Source: Lachnospiraceae bacterium (GTDB lineage Bacteria > Bacillota_A > Clostridia > Lachnospirales > Lachnospiraceae). Taken from it: 5,010 nt of DNA. Positions within the stretch are counted from its first letter, which is position 1, and each line of letters starts with the position of its first letter. The stretch spans positions 1 through 5,010 of the forward strand of contig JAFUEG010000369.1 in assembly GCA_017464045.1 (NCBI GenBank), given 5' to 3'. The translations under genes and the position numbers were made by a program. Positions 1 to 5,010 of this stretch are shown here, piece by piece. Below the pieces are notes generated by a model. That model saw nothing but the letters and a program-made list of their open reading frames with translations, had not been told where the DNA came from and did not search any database.

Positions 1-209
1 GGTATGTTGAGATGACAGGAAATCATGTTATGTACAGGGTAACTCCTATATATAAGGATGGTAATTCTGTTGCTACAGGTGTGCTGATGGAAGCATGCTC
101 AGTTGAAGATGAAGGCATGGGCGTTTACTTTAATGTATTTGTGTATAATGTTCAACCGGGGATAGAGATAGATTACAGTTCAGGTGAAAGTAGATTAAAA
201 AATAATTAA
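1..209 (+). CDS. DNA/RNA non-specific endonuclease, C-terminal end (5' partial)
   Basis: This is the last 68 codons of a gene that begins before the window; the frame is open from base 3 and stops at TAA 207-209. The product would be a sugar-non-specific metal-dependent nuclease of the NucA/EndA ('DNA-entry nuclease') type, normally secreted or surface-anchored, that cleaves DNA and RNA. The visible part carries the C-terminal block I associate with this family in Firmicutes: YRVTP, then ATGVLMEA, SVED, and FNVFVYNVQPGI followed by a DYSSGES tail. The catalytic DRGH-type motif and any signal peptide lie upstream and cannot be checked. An internal ATG at 12 is not a real start: the preceding codons are open and no ribosome binding site precedes it. 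The gene ends 78 bases before the amidase and looks like a separate transcription unit. Assignment is by recall of the family, not by search. Confidence 0.72.
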   Translation, partial: YVEMTGNHVMYRVTPIYKDGNSVATGVLMEACSVEDEGMGVYFNVFVYNVQPGIEIDYSSGESRLKNN

Positions 210-229
210 TTTATAATTTGTTTAATATG

Positions 230-260
230 CACATCATTTTACATTTTTCATAATATAATG
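230..260 (+). promoter_or_regulatory. Possible amidase promoter, -10 at 249-259
   Basis: Two readings overlap. CATAATATA at 249-257 fits the CATAnnnTA -10 consensus of the late mother-cell sporulation factor sigma-K, with CACA at 230-233 (the mACm -35 pattern) 15 bases upstream. Alternatively TATAAT at 254-259 is a perfect vegetative -10, but no TTGACA-like -35 sits 16-18 bases upstream. The sigma-K reading would suit a leaderless SPOR-domain amidase, because B. subtilis CwlC is such a protein and is sigma-K controlled. The region is so AT-rich that either match could be accidental. Confidence 0.3.
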
Positions 261-265
261 TAAAA
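237..265. repeat. Perfect 9-bp inverted repeat upstream of the amidase
   Basis: TTTTACATT at 237-245 is exactly mirrored by AATGTAAAA at 257-265, with an 11-base spacer. There is no GC-rich stem and no following T run, so it is a poor terminator for the upstream nuclease gene. It lies 22 bases before the amidase start and brackets the most likely -10 region, so an operator is possible. The sequence is very AT-rich, and chance is a real alternative. Confidence 0.4.
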
Positions 266-287
266 AGACTATTATATAGGTAGATTT

Positions 288-1358
288 ATGGCATATAAGA
301 TAATGGTAGATGCCGGACATGGCGGATACGATGGTGGTGCTTCCTACAATGGAAGACTTGAAAAGGATGATACATTAAGACTTGCTCTTGCAGTAGGTGA
401 AATACTTTCCGAAATGGGTTATGACGTTGAGTACACAAGAACAACGGATGTTTACGACTCACCGGTACAAAAGGCAAGAATAGGTAATGATAGTAATGCT
501 GATTTGTTTGTATCAATTCATCGAAATTCGTCTCCAAATCCAAATACCTATAAGGGAGTTCAGACATTAGTATATGAGGATGTCGGAATTAAGGCTGATT
601 TAGCAAGAAGTGTAAACAATGAGCTTGAAAAGGTCGGCTATAGAAATATAAATGTGGTTGAAAGACCAAATTTGGCAGTTTTAAGACGAACTAAGATGCC
701 GGCTATTCTTGTTGAAACAGGTTTTATAAATAATGATGAGGACAATAATCGTTTCGACAGTCAGTTTGATGAAACTGCCATGGCAATCGCAACAGGTATA
801 GATGATGTAATAAAAGCTGCAGGTTTAAAGAGTAGTTCATCAGATAATACGGCGAATGCATTAAATATTATAGATGATGGAAGAGACGAAATGGGCGACT
901 CATTAAATGATGATGTCGTTCGTGAGAATAATAACACAATAGGAGACAACGGCCTTTCAGATGAAAATATGTCTTCAGATGAAAATAATTACGGATTAAG
1001 TGATGGTTTGCCTGATGAAAATAATTCACGGGATAATATAATCATTAATGAAAACGATTCACAGGATGAGGAAATAACAGATAATTCAAACTATGATGGA
1101 TATATAAAGGATGTTCCGACCGGCGAAAATGATATAAACGGCAATTACCAACTTCTTGTTGGTATATACAGATCCATCGGTTCGGCAAATTATCAAATGA
1201 ATAATCTCATAAATTCCGGCTATCCTGCAACAATATTTGAAGATGAGGATTTATTTCAGGTAAGGGTAGGAAACTATGAAACGATAGAAGAAGCGTTAAT
1301 TGCTGCCCGTGAACTAAGAGACAGAGGTTATGAAACACTGATAGTTATAGGAAAGTAA
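288..1358 (+). CDS. N-acetylmuramoyl-L-alanine amidase (Amidase_3) with SPOR domain
   Basis: This 356-residue zinc amidase would cut the bond between N-acetylmuramic acid and L-alanine in peptidoglycan. The Amidase_3 domain spans about residues 3-178 and has the expected zinc and catalytic residues: H11 in DAGHGGYDGGA, E25 in GRLEKD, H78 in VSIHRNS, and E143 in LVETGF. Residues about 183-280 form a hydrophilic linker rich in Asp, Asn, Glu and Ser, with hexapeptide repeats at 222-245. Residues about 284-356 look like a SPOR peptidoglycan-binding domain (YQLLVGIY at the start, FQVRVGNY, then a helix and YETLIVIG). The protein begins directly with the catalytic strand and has no signal peptide or membrane segment. 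That matches mother-cell lytic enzymes of the CwlC type, so release by cell lysis or a non-classical route is inferred. ATG 288 is the only reasonable start, since an in-frame stop lies at 261-263; its ribosome binding site (AGGTAG, 278-283) is weak and close. CwlC/CwlV equivalence is inference. Confidence 0.9.
   Translation: MAYKIMVDAGHGGYDGGASYNGRLEKDDTLRLALAVGEILSEMGYDVEYTRTTDVYDSPVQKARIGNDSNADLFVSIHRNSSPNPNTYKGVQTLVYEDVGIKADLARSVNNELEKVGYRNINVVERPNLAVLRRTKMPAILVETGFINNDEDNNRFDSQFDETAMAIATGIDDVIKAAGLKSSSSDNTANALNIIDDGRDEMGDSLNDDVVRENNNTIGDNGLSDENMSSDENNYGLSDGLPDENNSRDNIIINENDSQDEEITDNSNYDGYIKDVPTGENDINGNYQLLVGIYRSIGSANYQMNNLINSGYPATIFEDEDLFQVRVGNYETIEEALIAARELRDRGYETLIVIGK
951..1022 (+). 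repeat. Hexapeptide (18-nt) repeats in the amidase linker
   Basis: Residues 222-245 of the amidase read GLSDEN, MSSDEN, NYGLSD, GLPDEN. The first, second and fourth units are clear; the third is degenerate. At DNA level GATGAAAATA recurs at 960, 978 and 1014, spacings of 18 and 36 bases, and TTCAGATGAAAATA is exact at 956-969 and 974-987. This points to in-frame slippage or duplication lengthening an unstructured acidic linker. Confidence 0.7.
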
Positions 1359-1367
1359 ATTTATATA

Positions 1368-1400
1368 TGGTGTGTCATGCACAATATCGATGATACACTA
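1368..1400. other. Stem-loop after the amidase stop
   Basis: TGGTGTGTCAT (1368-1378) can pair with ATGATACACTA (1390-1400), 11 pairs with two G-U wobbles and an 11-base loop. It starts 10 bases after the amidase TAA. A run of A, not T, follows on the + strand, and no T run follows on the other strand, so it is not a canonical terminator. It could protect the amidase mRNA 3' end; that is inference. Together with the promoter and leader elements below, this accounts for most of the 262-base gap between the amidase and rplJ. Confidence 0.4.
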
Positions 1401-1409
1401 AAAAAACAC

Positions 1410-1438
1410 TTGACAACGATTTTTACTTGTGGTAGTAT
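1410..1438 (+). promoter_or_regulatory. rplJ-rplL promoter (extended -10, sigma-A type)
   Basis: The -35 TTGACA (1410-1415) is a perfect consensus. After a 17-base spacer comes TAGTAT (1433-1438), directly preceded by TGG, which supplies an extended -10. Transcription should start near 1444-1446, at the very edge of the L10 leader, so the leader would form almost the extreme 5' end of the rplJL mRNA. The rpoB promoter at 2746 has the same design. Confidence 0.85.
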
Positions 1439-1483
1439 GTCACTCGATGAGCTGCCGTAGACAGTAGGTGCCGCAAGGCATAA

Positions 1484-1543
1484 GGAGTAAACGCCTACCG
1501 AGGAAGAATCGTAAAGTCAAAAGATTTAGCAGATTTTTACTCT
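1484..1543 (+). promoter_or_regulatory. Candidate antiterminator pairing of the L10 leader
   Basis: GGAGTAAA at 1484-1491, which sits unpaired within the L10-binding fold, is complementary to TTTACTCT at 1536-1543: seven Watson-Crick pairs plus one G-U. The 3' partner contains the first five bases of the terminator stem, so the two structures exclude each other. The likely logic is that a leader held in its compact fold by L10 cannot reach across, so the terminator forms, while a leader without L10 can pair and allow readthrough. The complementarity is seen in the sequence; the regulatory logic is inferred. Confidence 0.55.
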
Positions 1544-1571
1544 CGTGCTGCGTAGCGCGGGAGTTTTTCTT
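1539..1571 (+). terminator. L10-leader attenuator terminator
   Basis: ACTCTCGTGC (1539-1548) pairs with GCGCGGGAGT (1555-1564), ten pairs including two G-U wobbles, around a six-base loop, followed by TTTTCTTT. It lies between the L10-binding part of the leader and the rplJ ribosome binding site, so it must be conditional if rplJ is expressed from promoter 1410-1438. Its left arm overlaps the TTTACTCT segment that can instead pair with 1484-1491. Confidence 0.9.
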
Positions 1572-1605
1572 TCGTATATATTTGCAGCTTCATTATAAAT
1601 AAAAC

Positions 1606-1623
1606 AGGAGGTGCAAAACTTTG
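1606..1623 (+). promoter_or_regulatory. Ribosome binding site that sets a TTG start for rplJ
   Basis: AGGAGGTG (1606-1613) is an almost complete Shine-Dalgarno sequence. TTG 1621 lies nine bases beyond AGGAGG, and translation from it gives the standard MAKVELKQ-type L10 N-terminus. No ATG or GTG at a workable distance is in frame. Confidence 0.85.
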
Positions 1624-2109
1624 GCAAAGGTAGAATTAAAACAGCCTATAGTTGAGGAAATCAAAGAAAGCCTCAATGACGCAAAGACAGTTGTATTAGT
1701 TGATTACCGTGGACTTACTGTTGAACAGGATACTAAGCTTCGTAAGACATTAAGAGAAGCCGGTGTAATCTACAAGGTATACAAAAATACAATGGTTAAG
1801 CTTGCTATCGATGGTACAGACTTTGATTCAATTAAGGAAGACCTTGAAGGACCGACAGCAGTAGCAGTTTCAAAAACTGATGCAACAGCAGCAGCAAGAG
1901 TACTTGCTAAGTTCGCTAAGGAAAATCCTGCTCTTGAAATCAAGTCAGGTATTGTTGAAGGAACCTATTATGATGCAGCAGGTATCACAAAGATAGCTAC
2001 AATACCTTCAAGAGAAGAACTTTTATCTAAGTTCCTTGGAAGTATTCAGTCACCTATTACGAACTTTGCTCGTGTTATTAAGCAGGTTGCAGAAGCAAAA
2101 GAAGCATAA
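1621..2109 (+). CDS. rplJ: 50S ribosomal protein L10 (uL10)
   Basis: L10 forms the base of the ribosomal stalk. It binds the L11/GTPase-associated region of 23S rRNA and carries L7/L12 dimers on its C-terminal helix. The 162-residue length is close to usual for Firmicutes. Family signatures are visible: VVLVDYRGLTVEQ (24-36), LREAGVIYKVYKNT (44-57), the LEGPTAVAVS strand (75-84), IPSREELLSKFLG (128-140), then the long C-terminal helix (about 141-162, ending QVAEAKEA) that docks L7/L12. The start is TTG, set by a strong ribosome binding site; this may damp translation slightly. It is cotranscribed with rplL, 81 bases downstream, from the promoter at 1410 through the L10 leader, so L10 is both product and probable repressor. 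rplK and rplA, its usual upstream neighbours, are not here. Confidence 0.98.
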   Translation: MAKVELKQPIVEEIKESLNDAKTVVLVDYRGLTVEQDTKLRKTLREAGVIYKVYKNTMVKLAIDGTDFDSIKEDLEGPTAVAVSKTDATAAARVLAKFAKENPALEIKSGIVEGTYYDAAGITKIATIPSREELLSKFLGSIQSPITNFARVIKQVAEAKEA

Positions 2110-2190
2110 GCTTTGTTTGTTTAAAGAAAAAGAAAATTCAGTATTAATAATTTAGAAATTAAGATTTATGAAATTTAGGAGGAAATTAAA

Positions 2191-2565
2191 ATGACTATTG
2201 AAGAATTAGTAGCAGAAATTGATAAGCTCTCAGTTCTTGAGCTTAATGATCTTGTTAAGGCAGTAGAAGAAAAGTATGGTGTATCAGCAGCAGCTGGTGT
2301 TGTAGTTGCAGCAGCAGGCGCAGCAGACGGTGCAGCAGGCGCAGCAGAAGAGAAGGATTCATTTGATGTAGAGCTTACTGAGGTTGGTCCTAACAAGGTT
2401 AAGGTTATTAAGGTTGTTAGAGATTGTACAGGCCTTGGACTTAAGGAAGCTAAGGACGTTGTTGATGGCGCTCCTAAGGTACTTAAGGAAGGTGCTTCTA
2501 AGGAAGAGGCTGAGGATATTAAGACTAAGCTTGAGGCTGAAGGTGCAAAGGTTACACTTAAGTAA
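2191..2565 (+). CDS. rplL: 50S ribosomal protein L7/L12 (bL12)
   Basis: L7/L12 is the multicopy acidic stalk protein that recruits translation GTPases (EF-Tu, EF-G, IF2, RF3) and stimulates GTP hydrolysis. At 124 residues it has normal length. Layout: N-terminal dimerisation and L10-binding helices (1-30, [20 protein letters not shown]), an Ala/Gly-rich flexible hinge (about 33-53), and the globular C-terminal domain (57-124) with [33 protein letters not shown] and [12 protein letters not shown]. The conserved factor-binding surface (GLGLKEAK) is intact. Cys79 sits in RDCTGLGL, where I recall Ile, Val or Ala in most homologues; this is a minor oddity. The ribosome binding site AGGAGGA (2177-2183) precedes ATG by seven bases. 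The gene follows rplJ in the same transcript, and an 81-base AT-rich gap without its own promoter separates them. Copy excess over L10 must come from stronger translation, as known in other bacteria. Confidence 0.98.
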   Translation: MTIEELVAEIDKLSVLELNDLVKAVEEKYGVSAAAGVVVAAAGAADGAAGAAEEKDSFDVELTEVGPNKVKVIKVVRDCTGLGLKEAKDVVDGAPKVLKEGASKEEAEDIKTKLEAEGAKVTLK

Positions 2566-2580
2566 TTTGTGTAATATATG

Positions 2581-2680
2581 ACAGATAGCATATAAAAATG
2601 TAAAAACAGGTACTCGCAGAGCACGCGTTGCTTAACGCTCTGCTAAGCACCTGTTTTTATATTTTTATATGCTATCCTGT
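2581..2680 (+). terminator. rplL terminator within a ~100-nt near-perfect hairpin
   Basis: Bases 2584-2611 pair with 2649-2676 over 28 positions, with only one G-U wobble (2600/2660). A further ACA/TGT (2581-2583 with 2678-2680) pairs across a one-base bulge. At the top, GCAGAGC (2616-2622) matches GCTCTGC (2637-2643), or alternatively GCAGA/TCTGC plus GCGTT/AACGC around a GCTT loop. Within it, CAGGT/ACCTG followed by TTTTTATATTTTTAT is a recognisable rho-independent terminator starting about 40 bases after the rplL stop. The A tract on the left arm makes it potentially bidirectional. The stem is far longer than a terminator needs, so RNase III processing of readthrough rplL-rpoB RNA is possible. 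Confidence 0.85.
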
Positions 2681-2745
2681 TTATAATAAAAAGAAAATTG
2701 ATATATGACAAATTATTAGATTTAAATGTATAGGAAAAAAACTGA

Positions 2746-2774
2746 TTGACAGAGTATTTTGTTTGTGGTAAAGT
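2746..2774 (+). promoter_or_regulatory. rpoB promoter (extended -10, sigma-A type)
   Basis: TTGACA (2746-2751) is perfect; after 17 bases TAAAGT (2769-2774) forms the -10, directly preceded by TGG as an extended -10. Start of transcription is expected near 2781. It sits 66 bases beyond the rplL hairpin and so restarts transcription for rpoB. The octamer TTGTGGTA (2764-2770 region) is in the same position in the rplJ promoter. Confidence 0.78.
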
Positions 2775-2789
2775 AATAAAATGTCATTA

Positions 2790-2810
2790 TTATGGCAAGG
2801 TTTGCCATAA
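2790..2810 (+). promoter_or_regulatory. Stem-loop in the rpoB 5' UTR
   Basis: TTATGGCAA (2790-2798) and TTGCCATAA (2802-2810) form a perfect 9-bp stem with a three-base GGT loop, about ten bases after the predicted transcription start and 12 bases before the ribosome binding site. No T run follows (AATAAATTC), so it is not a terminator. It could stabilise the mRNA 5' end or be an operator for a DNA-binding protein; the sequence does not decide. Confidence 0.6.
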
Positions 2811-2837
2811 AATAAATTCAAGGGGTGAAATGTGTCA

Positions 2838-5010
2838 ATGAAAAAGTACAGAATGCGTCCTGTAAAATCAGGAAGAGGAATGCGAATGAGCTTTTCAACC
2901 GAAAAAGAAGTATTGGATATGCCGAACCTCATAGAAGTTCAGAAGGATTCATATCAATGGTTCTTAGATGAAGGTTTAAGAGAGGTTTTCAGAGATATTT
3001 CTCCGATATCAGACTACACCGGACAATTAAGCTTGGAATTTGTTGATTTTCAGCTTTGCAGAGATGAAATCAAGTATTCCATTGAAGAATGTAAGGAGAG
3101 AGATGCAACATATGCGGCTCCACTTAAGGTAAAGGTACATCTTCGCTATAATGATACGGGAGTAGTAGCAGCGCATGATATTTTTATGGGCGATCTTCCA
3201 CTTATGACCGAAACCGGTACATTTGTTATAAATGGAGCGGAAAGAGTAATCGTAAGCCAGTTGGTTCGTTCTCCTGGCATATACTATGCTATAGGACATG
3301 ATAAAATAGGTAAAACCTTATATTCATCAACAGTTATACCTAATCGAGGTGCATGGTTAGAGTATGAAACGGATTCAAATGATGTTTTTTCTGTTCGTGT
3401 TGATAGAACCAGAAAGGTACCTGTAACTGTACTTATTAGAGCACTTGGAATAGGAACAAATCAGGAAATTATAGATTTATTTGGTGATGAACCAAAGATT
3501 CTTGCCAGCCTTGAAAAAGATCCATCAACTGATTATGAAGGCGGCGTAATAGAACTTTATAAGAAAATAAGACCTGGTGAACCGGAGGTTGTTGAAAATG
3601 CAGAAAGCCTTATCAACAGCATGTTTTTTGATGCAAGAAGATATGATCTTGCAAAAGTTGGTAGATATAAATTTAATAAAAAACTCGCCCTCAGAAATAG
3701 AATTTCAAATCATGTTCTCGCAGAGGACGTTACAGATCCAAGTACCGGAGAGGTGATGTTTAATGCAGGAACTGTTCTTACACGTGAAAATGCAAAGCAG
3801 ATTCAAGATGCTGCTGTACCATATGTTTGGATACAGACAGAGGATAAAAATGTAAAAGTGCTTTCAAATATGGTTGTTGATATGTCAGGGTATGTCGGCT
3901 TTGATCCAAAGGAAGCAGGTATAACTGAGGATGTTTATTATCCCGTGCTTGAAAAGCTTTTAGAAGAGTATGAAGATGAAGAAGAATTAAAGAAAGCAGT
4001 AGCTGCATCAGTAAGTGAACTTATTCCAAAGCATATAACTAAGGAAGATATACTGGCTTCTATAAATTATAATATTCATCTTGAGTATGGTATAGGTAAT
4101 TCTGATGATATTGACCATTTGGGTAACAGACGTATAAGAGCGGTTGGAGAACTTTTACAGAATCAGTATAGAATAGGTTTATCAAGACTTGAAAGAGTAG
4201 TTAGAGAAAGAATGACAACACAGGATATTGATAGCATTACTCCACAGTCACTTATCAATATCAAGCCTGTAACTGCGGCTGTTAAAGAATTCTTCGGAAG
4301 CTCACAGCTTTCACAGTTTATGGATCAGAATAACCCTCTTTCAGAGTTGACACATAAGAGACGTCTTTCAGCTCTTGGTCCGGGTGGTCTTTCAAGAGAC
4401 AGGGCCGGATTCGAGGTTAGAGATGTTCACTATACACATTACGGAAGAATGTGTCCTATAGAGACTCCTGAAGGTCCTAACATCGGACTTATTAACTCTC
4501 TTGCAACCTATGCAAGAATCAATGAATATGGTTTCGTTGAGGCACCTTACAGAAAGGTTGATAAAACCGATGCTTCAAATCCGGTAGTAACAGATGAGGT
4601 TGTTTACCTTACAGCTGATGAAGAGGATAACTACAGGGTTGCACAGGCAAATGAGCCGTTGGATAAGGAAGGACATTTTGTAAACAATAATGTATCCGGA
4701 CGTTTCAGAGAGGATACTACCGAGTTCCCTAAAGCTAAGGTAGATCTTATGGATGTTTCTCCTAAGATGGTATTTTCAGTTGCTACATCCATGATACCTT
4801 TCCTCGAGAATGATGATGCAAACAGAGCACTTATGGGTTCTAACATGCAGCGTCAGGCAGTTCCGCTTCTTAATACAGAGGCACCTATTGTTGGAACAGG
4901 TATGGAGGCTAAGGCAGCTGTAGATTCGGGAGTATGTATAGTTGCTAAAAATGATGGTATTGTTGAAATTTCATCCAGTGAAAAAATTGTTGTTAAATGC
5001 GATGATGGTA
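2838..5010 (+). CDS. rpoB: DNA-directed RNA polymerase subunit beta (3' partial)
   Basis: The beta subunit forms one pincer of RNA polymerase and much of the catalytic cleft. About 724 codons are present; family members run to roughly 1,200-1,300 residues, so about the N-terminal 55-60% is here and the gene leaves the window in frame. Visible landmarks: [12 protein letters not shown] and [10 protein letters not shown] near the N-terminus, [18 protein letters not shown] then VSQLVRSPG (about 118-147), [19 protein letters not shown] and VGELLQNQ, the rifampicin region [20 protein letters not shown] (488-507), [14 protein letters not shown] (542-555), and [21 protein letters not shown] (658-678). 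Residues matching E. coli D516, H526, S531 and I572 are D496, H506, S511 and I552, all wild type. I chose ATG 2838; in-frame GTG 2832 lies closer to the ribosome binding site (AAGGGGTGA, 2820-2828) and is a fair alternative, adding two residues. An in-frame stop at 2826 bars longer forms. rpoC is expected next. Confidence 0.98.
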   Translation, partial: MKKYRMRPVKSGRGMRMSFSTEKEVLDMPNLIEVQKDSYQWFLDEGLREVFRDISPISDYTGQLSLEFVDFQLCRDEIKYSIEECKERDATYAAPLKVKVHLRYNDTGVVAAHDIFMGDLPLMTETGTFVINGAERVIVSQLVRSPGIYYAIGHDKIGKTLYSSTVIPNRGAWLEYETDSNDVFSVRVDRTRKVPVTVLIRALGIGTNQEIIDLFGDEPKILASLEKDPSTDYEGGVIELYKKIRPGEPEVVENAESLINSMFFDARRYDLAKVGRYKFNKKLALRNRISNHVLAEDVTDPSTGEVMFNAGTVLTRENAKQIQDAAVPYVWIQTEDKNVKVLSNMVVDMSGYVGFDPKEAGITEDVYYPVLEKLLEEYEDEEELKKAVAASVSELIPKHITKEDILASINYNIHLEYGIGNSDDIDHLGNRRIRAVGELLQNQYRIGLSRLERVVRERMTTQDIDSITPQSLINIKPVTAAVKEFFGSSQLSQFMDQNNPLSELTHKRRLSALGPGGLSRDRAGFEVRDVHYTHYGRMCPIETPEGPNIGLINSLATYARINEYGFVEAPYRKVDKTDASNPVVTDEVVYLTADEEDNYRVAQANEPLDKEGHFVNNNVSGRFREDTTEFPKAKVDLMDVSPKMVFSVATSMIPFLENDDANRALMGSNMQRQAVPLLNTEAPIVGTGMEAKAAVDSGVCIVAKNDGIVEISSSEKIVVKCDDG

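Larger units (their letters stand above)
1441..1571 (+). ncRNA. Ribosomal protein L10 leader
   Basis: This 5'-UTR element has the characteristic Firmicutes L10 leader sequence and position, directly upstream of rplJ. The core is GCTGCCGTAGACAGTAGG ... CGCCTACCGAGG. GTAGG (1464-1468) pairs with CCTAC (1494-1498). Inside it, TGCC-GCAA-GGCA (1469-1480) makes a small hairpin with a GNRA tetraloop. CTCG (1443-1446) can close an outer helix with CGAG (1499-1502). The known role of this family is autoregulation: the L10-(L12)n complex binds the leader in place of its 23S rRNA site and lowers rplJL expression. A terminator follows at 1539-1571, and a competing antiterminator pairing can be drawn between 1484-1491 and 1536-1543. 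Confidence 0.92.

Noticed and set aside
286..567. 93-codon open frame on the minus strand opposite the amidase N-terminus
   Set aside because: It lies wholly opposite the conserved catalytic region, has low-complexity His/Leu-rich composition and no ribosome binding site; it is a shadow.
1368..1400. Stem-loop after the amidase as a rho-independent terminator
   Set aside because: The stem is weak, has two G-U pairs, and is followed by A rather than T on the coding strand. It is kept only as an unspecified stem-loop.
2384..2581. Overlapping + frame inside rplL giving a Leu/Arg-rich peptide
   Set aside because: It is an out-of-frame reading of GTT/CTT/AAG-rich rplL codons, without its own ribosome binding site.
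2175..2624. 149-codon minus-strand frame opposite rplL
   Set aside because: Its Ser/Ala/Thr-rich protein is the mirror of the Ala-, Glu- and Lys-rich L7/L12 codons, with no start signal. The + strand gene is certain.
2681..2932. Minus-strand frame across the rpoB promoter and 5' end
   Set aside because: It runs through a clear + strand promoter, UTR hairpin and the conserved RpoB N-terminus, shows no family resemblance, and has no ribosome binding site that I can see.
3684..4070. Possible inserted or foreign domain in RpoB before the rifampicin region
   Set aside because: The segment ([18 protein letters not shown] onward) corresponds to the variable lobe stretch also present in B. subtilis RpoB, with lineage-specific divergence rather than an insertion.
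3027..4846. Three minus-strand frames inside rpoB (3027-3299, 3778-4008, 4631-4846)
   Set aside because: All lie opposite conserved RpoB coding sequence and give compositions typical of shadow frames.
1..5010. Mobile element, CRISPR array, tRNA or toxin-antitoxin pair
   Set aside because: No transposase or integrase frame, no regularly spaced repeats with unique spacers, no cloverleaf and no small gene pair can be seen; the DNA is occupied by the listed genes and their regulatory gaps.

Overview
This window is chromosomal housekeeping DNA from a low-GC Gram-positive anaerobe. It most resembles Clostridia, probably family Lachnospiraceae. The RpoB reading, including its N-terminal block and the lobe segment ahead of the rifampicin region, reads like RpoB of that family. 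The low-GC codon use, the strong AGGAGG ribosome binding sites and the Firmicutes-type L10 leader agree. The genus cannot be fixed from sequence alone.

Layout, all on the + strand: (1) the last 68 codons of a secreted-type DNA/RNA non-specific endonuclease; (2) a complete zinc N-acetylmuramoyl-L-alanine amidase (Amidase_3) with an acidic repeat-bearing linker and a C-terminal SPOR domain, but no signal peptide; (3) a strong extended -10 promoter, an L10 autoregulatory leader with a readable terminator/antiterminator switch, then rplJ (TTG start) and rplL; (4) a very long, almost perfect hairpin after rplL that contains a rho-independent terminator; (5) a second promoter of almost the same design, a short 5'-UTR hairpin, and the first ~724 codons of rpoB, which runs off the right edge.

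The right-hand three quarters is the conserved ribosomal stalk / RNA polymerase cluster. L10 and L7/L12 form the ribosomal stalk, and the L10-(L12)n complex is expected to repress its own transcription through the leader. rpoB has its own promoter beyond the hairpin, so stalk and polymerase synthesis can be set separately, with some readthrough. The left quarter carries two unrelated hydrolases where rplK-rplA would normally lie, so rplJL-rpoB is separated here from the usual secE-nusG-rplKA block.

I see no mobile element, CRISPR array, tRNA or rRNA, and no convincing new multi-gene system. The most interesting details are the explicit antiterminator pairing inside the L10 leader, the ~100-nt rplL-rpoB hairpin, the twin TTGACA/TTGTGGTA promoters, the rpoB 5'-UTR stem-loop, and the leaderless amidase with hexapeptide repeats and a possible sporulation-type promoter.
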